49,574 nt of DNA, from assembly GCA_001303955.1 (NCBI GenBank), contig LJUP01000005.1:1-49574 (forward strand), read 5' to 3'. Both the position numbers and the translations under genes were made by a program. Under the pieces are notes generated by a model. That model ran no database searches. It saw only the letters and a program-made list of their open reading frames with translations, and was not told the DNA's origin. Shown piece after piece: positions 31,301 to 40,229 of the stretch. How positions within the stretch are numbered: the stretch's first letter is position 1; every line of letters begins with the position of its first letter. The stretch comes from Bacteroides sp. SM23_62 (lineage in GTDB: Bacteria; Bacteroidota; Bacteroidia; Bacteroidales; SM23-62).

Positions 31301-31855
31301 ATGAAAATCCGGAAATGGCTCCGTATCATACACCGGGATATGGGATACATCTTTTTTGGCATGTCCCTGATCTACGGTGTTTCAGGGATTGCCCTTAACC
31401 ACCTGGACGACTGGAATCCGGATTACATCATCAGGATTTCCGAATCTTCCCTGCAGGATGTCCCCGCCGCTGATGACATTTCCAGGGAGGTGGCGGGATC
31501 ACTGGTCAGGCAAATTGACCAGCATTATCAGTACAGGAGCCATTTTTTCCCCAGTCGGGGTATACTGAAGATATTCATCAAGCAGGGATCCGTTACGATA
31601 AACCTGGACAGCGGCCAGGCAACCATCGAGGTGATAAAAAGGCGGCCTGTTTTCAGGGAAATGAACTTCCTGCACTACAACAAACCGAAAAAACTCTGGA
31701 CCTGGTTTTCAGATGGATTTGCCCTCGCACTGATCCTTCTGGCAATTTCCGGCCTGTTTATGATCCGGGGAAGAAAGGGCATCACCGGGAGAGGTGCCTG
31801 GCTTACTGCCCTTGGAATTCTTATTCCCGTCATATTCCTCATCCTGTACCTGTAA
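31301..31855 (+). CDS. PepSY-associated transmembrane protein
   Basis: 184-aa ORF: KWLRIIHRDMGYIFFGMSLIYGVSGIALNHLDDWNPDY ... FSDGFALALILLAISGLFMIRGRKGITGRGAW. Confidence 0.85.
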   Translation: MKIRKWLRIIHRDMGYIFFGMSLIYGVSGIALNHLDDWNPDYIIRISESSLQDVPAADDISREVAGSLVRQIDQHYQYRSHFFPSRGILKIFIKQGSVTINLDSGQATIEVIKRRPVFREMNFLHYNKPKKLWTWFSDGFALALILLAISGLFMIRGRKGITGRGAWLTALGILIPVIFLILYL

Positions 31856-31912
31856 CTTTGCCCTGATTTTCACGTATTGGTGGTATACTAATTTTGTATT
31901 ACTCCCACAGGC

Positions 31913-34900
31913 ATGAGTGAACAGATACTGAAGGCCCTGATGCAGCTTTTCGCCATTATTGCAAGGCCTGATAGTAGCAGGAGTGACAGGAGGACTGTTG
32001 TTGAAGCTTATCTGCAAAAGCAGCTGAACCACGAGATCGTTCAGGAATACCTGAAGGTATTTGACGAATACTATACACTTCACCAGGAAAAGCAAAAGGA
32101 ATCCGATAAAAGGGCCAGGAGGATTTCCGCCAGTTCTGTCAGGGTACTTAAGATCGCAACTGCCATCAATGAGGAACTTGCACAGCCACAGAAGATCATT
32201 GTGCTGATCCGTCTGCTCGAATTTGTCAGATCGGACAATGGAGAGATTACGGAACAGGAGATGGAATTCATCAGCACTGTGTCTGAGACCTTTAATGTGC
32301 TGGAGGAGGAATATGAGCAGATCAGGAACTTTGTGTTGTTTTCCCCTGAAGATGTCCCGGACAATGAAGACATCATGATGATTGACAGCAACCGGGATTT
32401 TAACCTGGAAAAATCCAAACATATTTATATTGAATCGATCAGGGGACAAATGAGGGTGTTGCATGTACCGAGTGCCAGGCTGTATTTTATCAGGTATATC
32501 GGTGAGAGTGAAATGTACATCAACAGTCAGTTGATCCAGGTGGATAAGGTATATGTGCTGAGCAGCGGTTCTTCGATCAAGAGCCAGCAGATCAAGCCCA
32601 TTTACTACAGCGATATCGTCAGCCGTTTCCAGCTTGACAAGATCAAGGACCGGATCACCTTTGAGGTCAGTAATGTGGAATACCGCTTCAAGAGCGGCGA
32701 GACAGGCTTACATAAGCTCAGCTTGAAGGAAGAATCCGGAAGGATGGTTGGCATCATGGGTGCCAGTGGTGCAGGAAAGTCAACCCTGTTGAACGTCCTG
32801 AACGGATCGGTCCCTCCCACCTCGGGCAGGGTACTTATCAACGGGGTGAACATATTCACGGAAAAAGAGAGGATCGAGGGGATTATCGGGCATGTATCCC
32901 AGGACGACCTGCTGATTGAAGAGTTGACGGTTTACCAGAACCTGTATTACAATGCCAAGCTGTGTTTTGATAATTATTCAGAAGAGCAGATCGTTGAATC
33001 GGTAAACCAAACCCTCGAAAACCTTGGATTATTTGAGATCCGTGATATACAGGTTGGCAGTCCCCTGAACAAGAAAATCAGCGGTGGCCAGCGGAAAAGG
33101 CTTAATATTGCGCTAGAATTGATCAGGGAACCATCCGTACTGTTCCTGGATGAACCTACCTCAGGCTTGTCTTCCAGGGATTCGGAAAACATCATGGACC
33201 TGCTGAAAGAACTCTCCCTGAAAGGAAAACTCGTTTTTGTAGTCATCCACCAGCCTTCTTCGGATATCTTCAAGATGTTTGACAATATGATCATCCTGGA
33301 TACGGGCGGTTGGATGATCTACGACGGAGATCCCATTGAGTCCATTGTCTATTTCAAAGAAAGGATACACCATGCCAATTGTAATGAAAGTGAGTGCCAG
33401 GTTTGCGGTAATGTGAATCCCGAACAGATCTTTAACATTGTTGAATCCAATGTAATCGATGAATATGGCAAGGCTACCAAGGTAAGGAAGATCTCCCCGA
33501 AAGAATGGCACGATCATTATTTGAAGAGGGAGTTGAAAAACGGCAGGAACTTTGAGCAGCATACCACCTTACCTGAGATCTCATTTAAAATCCCTGACAG
33601 ACTGAAACAATTACTGATCTTTGTCAAGCGAGATGTGCTGTCCAAGCTTTCAAACACCCAATACATGGTGATCAATTTCCTGGAAGCACCCTTACTGGCT
33701 TTCCTGCTGGCATATATCATCAAGTATTTTAATGTCAATGTCACCAATGTTCACGGTTACAACCTTGAAGGAAACGCCAACCTTCCCGTTTATATCTTTA
33801 TGTCTGTGATCGTTGCCATTTTCATGGGACTCACAGGCAGTGCCGAGGAGATCATAAAGGACCGGAAGATCAAAAAGAGGGAAGCTTTCCTGAACCTGAG
33901 CCGCTCAGGATACCTGCTTTCGAAGGTTGCCGTCCTGATGACCCTCTCAGCCATACAGGCCCTTTTGTTCGTGGTGATCGGCAACAGCATTATGGAGATC
34001 AAAGACATGTACTGGCAATACTGGCTGGCCCTTTTCAGTGCCTGGGTCTCATCCAACCTGATGGGACTGGTCATTTCAGACAGTTTCAAGACCGTGGTAA
34101 CCATCTATATCCTGATCCCTTTTCTGGTCATACCACAGATTATCCTGAGCGGAGTCATCGTAAAGTATGAGAAACTTAATCCAAAAATATCCTCTCCTAC
34201 CAGTATCCCGCTTTACGGTGAGATCATGACCGCCCGGTGGGCATACGAGGCCCTTGCAACCTACCAGTTCATGAACAATGATTACCAGTCTCAGTTCTAT
34301 CTATATGACAAGGTAATGAGCGAGGCCGGATACCGTAAGGACTACTGGACCATGGATCTGCTGAACAAGGTGGAAAGCATAGCACGGAATCTGCAAGATC
34401 CTGAAAAAGCCGAAGTCATTAAGCAACACCTCACCCTCCTCAGGGATGAAATCGGAGATGAACTGAAAAACAATTCACTCATCCCTTTTGATCACCTGGC
34501 GGACCTCACCCCCGAAAGGATCAGCGAAGATATACTCAATTCAACACGTAACTACCTGAACGATATCAGAGGGTACAATATTAAATTATACAATAAGGCC
34601 AATTCCAAGAAAGATAAACTAACCAAGGAACTTCAGCAAACCGAGGAAGAAAAGGAAGCGTTCTACAAGACAAAGCGGGAGCAGAACAATGAATCACTGG
34701 AAGAATTTGTGAAGAATTCCAATGTCAGGGACCGGATCATTCAGTACAAAAACCACCTGTACCAGAAAATCAATCCAATCTATATGGATCCGGAACATAA
34801 ACTGATAAAAGCACACTTCTACGCACCAAGAAAGCAGGTTTTCGGTAACTTTTTCAGCACTTTCGCTGTCAATATCACTGTCATTTGGATTATGACACTG

Positions 34901-34990
34901 ATCTTCTACATGATTCTCTACTACAGACTACTGAAGAAATTCCTCGATTTCTTCGAACAATTTAGCCATCGCAATAAACGGGAAGGTTGA
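31913..34990 (+). CDS. ABCG-type ABC transporter fused to TerB-like and FHA-like N-terminal domains
   Basis: 1025-aa ORF: TerB-like N-terminus, FHA-like segment, Walker A GASGAGKSTLLNVLNG, signature KISGGQRKRLNIALELI, Walker B SVLFLDEPTSGLSS, then ABC-2 membrane helices with a large insert. Confidence 0.9.
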   Translation: MSEQILKALMQLFAIIARPDSSRSDRRTVVEAYLQKQLNHEIVQEYLKVFDEYYTLHQEKQKESDKRARRISASSVRVLKIATAINEELAQPQKIIVLIRLLEFVRSDNGEITEQEMEFISTVSETFNVLEEEYEQIRNFVLFSPEDVPDNEDIMMIDSNRDFNLEKSKHIYIESIRGQMRVLHVPSARLYFIRYIGESEMYINSQLIQVDKVYVLSSGSSIKSQQIKPIYYSDIVSRFQLDKIKDRITFEVSNVEYRFKSGETGLHKLSLKEESGRMVGIMGASGAGKSTLLNVLNGSVPPTSGRVLINGVNIFTEKERIEGIIGHVSQDDLLIEELTVYQNLYYNAKLCFDNYSEEQIVESVNQTLENLGLFEIRDIQVGSPLNKKISGGQRKRLNIALELIREPSVLFLDEPTSGLSSRDSENIMDLLKELSLKGKLVFVVIHQPSSDIFKMFDNMIILDTGGWMIYDGDPIESIVYFKERIHHANCNESECQVCGNVNPEQIFNIVESNVIDEYGKATKVRKISPKEWHDHYLKRELKNGRNFEQHTTLPEISFKIPDRLKQLLIFVKRDVLSKLSNTQYMVINFLEAPLLAFLLAYIIKYFNVNVTNVHGYNLEGNANLPVYIFMSVIVAIFMGLTGSAEEIIKDRKIKKREAFLNLSRSGYLLSKVAVLMTLSAIQALLFVVIGNSIMEIKDMYWQYWLALFSAWVSSNLMGLVISDSFKTVVTIYILIPFLVIPQIILSGVIVKYEKLNPKISSPTSIPLYGEIMTARWAYEALATYQFMNNDYQSQFYLYDKVMSEAGYRKDYWTMDLLNKVESIARNLQDPEKAEVIKQHLTLLRDEIGDELKNNSLIPFDHLADLTPERISEDILNSTRNYLNDIRGYNIKLYNKANSKKDKLTKELQQTEEEKEAFYKTKREQNNESLEEFVKNSNVRDRIIQYKNHLYQKINPIYMDPEHKLIKAHFYAPRKQVFGNFFSTFAVNITVIWIMTLIFYMILYYRLLKKFLDFFEQFSHRNKREG

Positions 34991-34991
34991 T

Positions 34992-35069
34992 TTGTTTTAA
35001 AATATCAGATAAGGAGCCTATAAATATTGCTTGCAAGATTTTCAGCGACGATCTGATATCTTAAAACAA
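34992..35069. repeat. 19-bp inverted repeat (18/19 match) with 40-nt spacer between convergent ABC and siaC genes
   Basis: TTGTTTTAAAATATCAGAT (34992-35010) versus ATCTGATATCTTAAAACAA (35051-35069). Confidence 0.85.
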
Positions 35070-35070
35070 C

Positions 35071-35104
35071 AAAAAAACCACCCCGGAAATATTCTGAGGT
35101 GGTG
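35071..35104 (-). terminator. predicted Rho-independent terminator of the siaB-siaC transcript
   Basis: Minus strand ACCACC...GGTGGT hairpin (plus ACCACCCCGGAAATATTCTGAGGTGGT) followed by T7 on the minus strand (plus A7). Confidence 0.75.
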
Positions 35105-35135
35105 TGGATGTTTTTGGTTGAATAATCAGCCCGAC

Positions 35136-35519
35136 CTATTCTACTATTTCAATCATTTTGAAGGGGACCCTGATGATGGATTCATAATCCTCGCCGGCTT
35201 CCAGCATATCTTCATCGTCTTCTTCATAGTACCAGTTTATCACCACTTCGTTCTTGGCTTTATGGATGGATTCCAGCTTCTTGAATACATCCAGGATGCA
35301 TTTGGAAGAACTGGTGTTGAAATACTCCAGCTGTACATTTACAGTTGTTTTATCCATTGGTCTTTTCGCGTATTCCTCCAGCCAATCAACCAAGGGCTTG
35401 TAAAACTCAATAGAATTTTCCGGGATTGATCGCCCTTTGATCTCTATTTTCCCAGATCCTGCGTCAAACTTTACAGTTGGTGTCTTTGTTGTACCTTCGA
35501 TTGAAATTGGTTCCATCAC
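35136..35519 (-). CDS. SiaC-family regulatory phosphoprotein (DUF1987)
   Basis: 127-aa ORF: VKFDAGSGKIEIKGRSIPENSIEFYKPLVDWLEEY, VQLEYFNTSSSKCILDVFKKLE, VVINWYYEEDDEDMLEAGEDY. Confidence 0.9.
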   Translation of the reverse strand: MMEPISIEGTTKTPTVKFDAGSGKIEIKGRSIPENSIEFYKPLVDWLEEYAKRPMDKTTVNVQLEYFNTSSSKCILDVFKKLESIHKAKNEVVINWYYEEDDEDMLEAGEDYESIIRVPFKMIEIVE

Positions 35520-35536
35520 TATTAAAATATTTTTAA

Positions 35537-36094
35537 TTAGTTTTCTTCGGTTATATAAACATCCAGGTTAAAGAAATAATAATCATCCTGGTAATGCTGA
35601 AAGGTATACTCCAGCTTGTTTCCTGTTTTTCGTGCAATATCAACAAGACCAAGTCCACCGCCACCTTTTGCGGAGAGCTTCTGGTGATTCAGAATGAACT
35701 TGTACATGTCTTTCAGTTCATCCATTGACAGCGAATTGATCTTATCAATCTTATCTTTCAGGAATTTAATCTTCTCTGAACTGATAAAATTGCCCGTTGA
35801 AATCCGGTATGCCTTATTCTCACGGGAGACAACCAGTATTCCGAACTTTGATTCAAAATCGTTTTTCAAATTATCCGGCAGTTCCTCGATGTGATGATAG
35901 AGGTTCTGCAGGCTTTCAACCAGCACGTTGTACACCTTCTTCTTTATCTTGGCCTGTTCATCCACACCATCCATCTTCTCCTCAATCTCTTCCAGTACAT
36001 TATTGATCAGGTCAGTGGTGATACTACCTTTAAAGGCAACCAGAACATCTCCGCCGTTCAATTTGGAAAAATACTCATGAACATCAAAGCTCAT
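35537..36094 (-). CDS. SiaB-family protein kinase (GHKL-like fold)
   Basis: 185-aa ORF: DVLVAFKGSITTDLINNVLEEIE, VLVESLQNLYHHIEE (N-box-like), LSAKGGGGLGLVDIARKTGNKLEY. Confidence 0.85.
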   Translation of the reverse strand: MSFDVHEYFSKLNGGDVLVAFKGSITTDLINNVLEEIEEKMDGVDEQAKIKKKVYNVLVESLQNLYHHIEELPDNLKNDFESKFGILVVSRENKAYRISTGNFISSEKIKFLKDKIDKINSLSMDELKDMYKFILNHQKLSAKGGGGLGLVDIARKTGNKLEYTFQHYQDDYYFFNLDVYITEEN

Positions 36095-36268
36095 CTGCGG
36101 AATTCGTTAAATATTCTCTTGACTAAATTAATCAAATTTCAAAATGCTCAGCAAATATATAAAAAAAATGAACTTCCTGAAAGACAGGAATTCGAGTGGT
36201 TTACCAAACATTTCAAGCTTTAGATACGCTTAAATCAACTTAAAGGTTTTAAAATACATAAAAAAATT

Positions 36269-37423
36269 TCAAACCGGATCATCGCGATGGAATTTTTTCC
36301 TCGAACCGTCATATAGTTCATATTGATGGTATTTACACCTTATCGGACCGTTGTAGAGGGCCAGCTTACGGCTTGTCTTTAATCCGACATATTTCATCGC
36401 ATCCGGGTTGCCACTGAAAATCCAGGCCTCGTAACCTGAAAAGTTTTTTTTCAGGGTATCTCCTATGTTCTTATACAGAGCCTGCAGGTCAGTTTTCTCC
36501 ATTCTCTCTCCATAGGGGGGATTCATAATGATTGTGCCGGTTCCGGGTGAAAGCTGCCATGATTCAAAGTCTGATTTTACCAGTTCAATCTTCCCGAGCA
36601 GTCCTGCTCTTGCCAGGTTCTGCTGGGCAGCCCGGATGGCAGGGAAGGCCAGATCACAGGCCATGATCTCCGAATCCCGGTATTCCCTGAGGAATCGTTC
36701 CTTTCGTATGGCTTCAAACAATTCCGGCTCATAATCCTTCCAGGCCTGGAACCCGAATCCCGGCCTGAAATACCCTCCGGGCAAACCCCTGGCGATGATT
36801 CCAGCCTCAATGGCCAGGGTGCCGGATCCACACATGGGATTGACCAGCCTCTTATCAGGTTCCCATCCTGATAGCCTGATCAGGCCCGCGGCCAGGACCT
36901 CGTTCAGGGGGGCCTTGTAGGCTTGTGTCCGGTAACCTCGTTTGTGCAGGGATTCTCCTGAACTGTCAAGTGACACATTGCAATGCGTATCTCCCAGGTG
37001 TATGTGGATCCGGACATCCGGATCCTTCAGGTCAACCGACGGCCTCTTCCCCATCCTGTCCCTGAACCTGTCAACGATGCCATCTTTTACTTTCTGCGAT
37101 ATATAACCGGAGTGTTTGTACCTGCTGGATACCAGCACCGTTTCAACTGCCAGCGTATTTTCCGGTCCCATAACCCCCTCCCATGCCATGTCCCGGATGC
37201 CCTTGTAAATATCTTCTTCGTTTCTTGCCGGAAAGGCCCGAAGAGGCTTGAGAATCCTGAGGGCAGTACGGAGGTGGTAATTGGCCCGGTACATCATTTT
37301 CTTATCTCCGGAAAAGGAAACTGCACGGTTATGTGCCCTGACAGAACCTGCACCCAGGCCAGTCAGTTCCTCCGCCAGTAAAGCTTCAAGCCCATACAGG
37401 GTGGTGGCTATTAAATCTTTCAT
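36269..37423 (-). CDS. THUMP-domain class I SAM-dependent RNA methyltransferase (RlmL/YpsC-like)
   Basis: 384-aa ORF: THUMP N-terminus, RLVNPMCGSGTLAIEAGIIARGLPGGYFRPGFGFQAWKDY, GTIIMNPPYGERM. Confidence 0.93.
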   Translation of the reverse strand: MKDLIATTLYGLEALLAEELTGLGAGSVRAHNRAVSFSGDKKMMYRANYHLRTALRILKPLRAFPARNEEDIYKGIRDMAWEGVMGPENTLAVETVLVSSRYKHSGYISQKVKDGIVDRFRDRMGKRPSVDLKDPDVRIHIHLGDTHCNVSLDSSGESLHKRGYRTQAYKAPLNEVLAAGLIRLSGWEPDKRLVNPMCGSGTLAIEAGIIARGLPGGYFRPGFGFQAWKDYEPELFEAIRKERFLREYRDSEIMACDLAFPAIRAAQQNLARAGLLGKIELVKSDFESWQLSPGTGTIIMNPPYGERMEKTDLQALYKNIGDTLKKNFSGYEAWIFSGNPDAMKYVGLKTSRKLALYNGPIRCKYHQYELYDGSRKKFHRDDPV

Positions 37424-37953
37424 GGTTTATGGCTACCATAAGTAAAATGCTTCCCGACAACCCTTTTTGCATTGTCGAACCTTTCTGTTCCGCTTCCCCT
37501 GATAACCTCACAGGGCCTTCCCAGGGCTTTAATTTCCTTCAGATAGGATTCATATAGAAAGGCCCGCCGGGGACCCGGATTTTCGCGTATCGGGTCCGGG
37601 ATCCATTCAATATCGTAATAACACAATAAAAAAAGATCGATCCCTGCATCTGCTAGACACTGATCTATCCAGTCCGGGATAAGCCCATAAACCTCACGGA
37701 ACCAGACTTTTGTAATGATCAGGTAGGTGTCCAGAAACAAGATGGGCAATTTCACATCCCGGTACTGCCGTAACTGTTCAACCTGCATCCTGGCTATACT
37801 CTCGACATCTTCAAAGGTATACGGACGGTTCAGGGAGACTATATACTGCCTGGCATATTCCGGAATAAATACCGTTTCGAAGGAAGCTGCCAGGAATTTG
37901 CAGATCTCAGTCTTACCAGTAGATTCGGGTCCCGTTACGACTACCTTGAACAT
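37420..37953 (-). CDS. NadR-like ribosylnicotinamide kinase / AAA ATPase
   Basis: 177-aa ORF: VVVTGPESTGKTEICKFLAASFETVFIPEYARQYI, DTYLIITKVWFREVYG; next to pnuC; 4-nt overlap with the THUMP gene. Confidence 0.85.
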   Translation of the reverse strand: MFKVVVTGPESTGKTEICKFLAASFETVFIPEYARQYIVSLNRPYTFEDVESIARMQVEQLRQYRDVKLPILFLDTYLIITKVWFREVYGLIPDWIDQCLADAGIDLFLLCYYDIEWIPDPIRENPGPRRAFLYESYLKEIKALGRPCEVIRGSGTERFDNAKRVVGKHFTYGSHKP

Positions 37954-37954
37954 A

Positions 37955-38632
37955 TTATACCGGATTTTCAGATAAACTTTTCTTCCATTGAAAGTACCCT
38001 ATCACTGCAATAACGGTGTAGATCAGATAAAGCAGAAAGGAAGGGTAAAGACCCTTATAGAAATATAGTCCGGCTGCCACACTGTCAACTACTATCCATA
38101 CCAGCCAGTGTTCCAATACTTTACGCGCAAGCATCCAGGTGGCTATGATGCTTCCAGCGGTGGTAAATCCATCTCCCCACGGCACATCAGAGTCTGTGAA
38201 GTGCTGCAGGATATATACAATCCCCAGCATGATCACAATCCCTGTCATACTCAGGATCATGGCCAGTTGCCGGGGGATCCTGCAAACAGGCAGGGTACTC
38301 TTTTGATCCCGGGTTATCCCTCCGCGGGACCAGTAAATCCATCCGTAAATGCTCACTCCCAGATAGTAGACCTGGAGTCCCATGTCAGCATAGAATTTAC
38401 TGTTAAAAAAAATAAGGATGAACAGCGCTGATGAGATGATCCCGAAAGGCCAGAGCCAGATGATCTGCCTGACACTGAAATACAAATAAACCAGGCTGGT
38501 GATAACGCCTGTGACCTCAACATAATTACTGCTGAACCAGCTTATCAATGAATCCAGGTCCAAAAAATTCAGAATATTATTGCTTAGACTGCAACAAGGC
38601 CTGGTAAATATCCTGACCTTCAAGCACTTCAA
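37955..38632 (-). CDS. pnuC: nicotinamide riboside transporter PnuC
   Basis: 225-aa ORF: EVTGVITSLVYLYFSVRQIIWLWPFGIISSALFILIFFNSKFYADMGLQVYYLGVSIYGWIYW, VDSVAAGLYFYKGLYPSFLLYLIYTVIAVIGYFQWKK. True start may be TTG near 38563, after the S41 stop. Confidence 0.88.
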   Translation of the reverse strand: MKCLKVRIFTRPCCSLSNNILNFLDLDSLISWFSSNYVEVTGVITSLVYLYFSVRQIIWLWPFGIISSALFILIFFNSKFYADMGLQVYYLGVSIYGWIYWSRGGITRDQKSTLPVCRIPRQLAMILSMTGIVIMLGIVYILQHFTDSDVPWGDGFTTAGSIIATWMLARKVLEHWLVWIVVDSVAAGLYFYKGLYPSFLLYLIYTVIAVIGYFQWKKSLSENPV

Positions 38633-40214
38633 TCGCCTTCAATACACTGGGATTGTTGGTATTGTATACCTGGTAAAATTCACTGGTGCTCCAGAGATCC
38701 CTGGCGATATAAGATTTGAGTACCAGCCTGATATGTTCCCTGGATACGTTGAAGTCTTCTTCGCTGAAGGCAAGATCCTCTTCAGAAGCATAGGTGGTCA
38801 GATCCTCCAGGATCTTGTCGCTGATGGTGAAACCAACGAGGAAAGACTGGAAAGTGGGATATTTTGCATGCAACTCAACACGGTGATCATCAACATACGA
38901 CAGGGTGAAGAAATTGATAATGCCCCTGTTCAACAACCTGTTGTAATATTCTGAATTATAAGTTGTGTCAAGGGGAACGAAATAATCTGGCATGATCCCT
39001 CCTCCCCCATATACCGGACGCCGGGTTACCAGGGTCTGGTACTTGAGTGATTCCGGAAAAACAATGCTGTCTGAATGCAGTAGTTCTCCCGCATTGTACC
39101 GGTTGATCAGGTCTTTCGAATATTCCTCGAATCCATCTTCGTAGGGCTTCTGGATCAGTCGCCCGGTAGGTGTATAGTACCTGGCTATGGTGAGCCTTAG
39201 CATGGAACTGTCAAGCAATAGCATCGGATTCTGTACAAGTCCCTTCCCAAAAGACCTCCTGCCCACGATGACACCCCGGTCCCAGTCCTGAACAGCCCCG
39301 GCCACGATCTCGCTGGCTGAAGCAGAACCCTGGTCAATAATGATGACCACCCGTCCATCAAGGAAATCACCGCGGGATGAAGAATAGAATTTACGCCTGG
39401 GATGGGAATTCCCTTCGGTATATACAATGATTTTCCGGTCATCGAGGAACTGGTCAGCCAGTTTGATGGCCACATCCATATATCCGCCTCCGTTGCCTCC
39501 CAGATCCAGGATAAGGTCCTTCATCCCTTGGCCTTTCAGTTCGCCAAGTGCCATTCGGAATTCATCCATGGTGGTATAGGCAAACCTGTTCAGCTTGATG
39601 TAGCCCATGTCATCATCGATCATGTAGGATGCATCCAGGCTGTAAATAGGGATCTTATCCCTGGTGATGGTAAAATCCAGTAACTCGCTCACCGATCTCC
39701 TGCTGATGGATACACTCACCCTCGTGCCTTTCTTGCCCCTCAGTTTTGCATATACATCCGAGGTTTTTATACCAACCCCTGCCACCGGCTGTCCTTCAAT
39801 TTTAACAATCCTGTCCCCGGCCCTGATACCGACCTTCTCTGATGGACCGTTAGGGATGGGATTGATTACAAAAATGGTATCGTTCAGGATATTGAAACTG
39901 ATGCCTATGCCTTCAAAATTGCCCTGTAAGGGCTCTGACATTGCCTTGACCTCTTCCTTGGTCAGGTAGGTAGAATGCGGATCAAGGTTCTGCAGCATTT
40001 CTACGATGGCCTTCTCCACCAGCTCAGATTTGTTGACCGTATCAACATAATACTTATCGATCCAGTTTATTACCTGGCTGAATTTCAATGCTTCATCACT
40101 AAATACCTGTCCCATGATCCCTGTCGGAACCATCCATCCGAACAGAAAGGAAAACCAGATAATGCCCAGCCTTTTTTTCATGATATATCCTCCCACACTA
40201 TGATAAGGATTCAA
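38577..40214 (-). CDS. S41-family C-terminal processing peptidase with PDZ domain
   Basis: 545-aa ORF: PDZ (GPSEKVGIRAGDRIVKIEGQPVAG), catalytic region VVIIIDQGSASASEIVAGAVQDWDRGVIVGRRSFGKGLVQ. Likely start MKKRLGIIWFSFLFGW. Confidence 0.93.
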   Translation of the reverse strand: MNPYHSVGGYIMKKRLGIIWFSFLFGWMVPTGIMGQVFSDEALKFSQVINWIDKYYVDTVNKSELVEKAIVEMLQNLDPHSTYLTKEEVKAMSEPLQGNFEGIGISFNILNDTIFVINPIPNGPSEKVGIRAGDRIVKIEGQPVAGVGIKTSDVYAKLRGKKGTRVSVSISRRSVSELLDFTITRDKIPIYSLDASYMIDDDMGYIKLNRFAYTTMDEFRMALGELKGQGMKDLILDLGGNGGGYMDVAIKLADQFLDDRKIIVYTEGNSHPRRKFYSSSRGDFLDGRVVIIIDQGSASASEIVAGAVQDWDRGVIVGRRSFGKGLVQNPMLLLDSSMLRLTIARYYTPTGRLIQKPYEDGFEEYSKDLINRYNAGELLHSDSIVFPESLKYQTLVTRRPVYGGGGIMPDYFVPLDTTYNSEYYNRLLNRGIINFFTLSYVDDHRVELHAKYPTFQSFLVGFTISDKILEDLTTYASEEDLAFSEEDFNVSREHIRLVLKSYIARDLWSTSEFYQVYNTNNPSVLKAIEVLEGQDIYQALLQSKQ

Positions 40215-40229
40215 AGATATAAAAAATGA

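Noticed and set aside
31709-32464. 251-aa minus-strand ORF across the PepSY/ABC boundary
   Set aside because: Spans two well-supported plus-strand genes and shows no domain signature.
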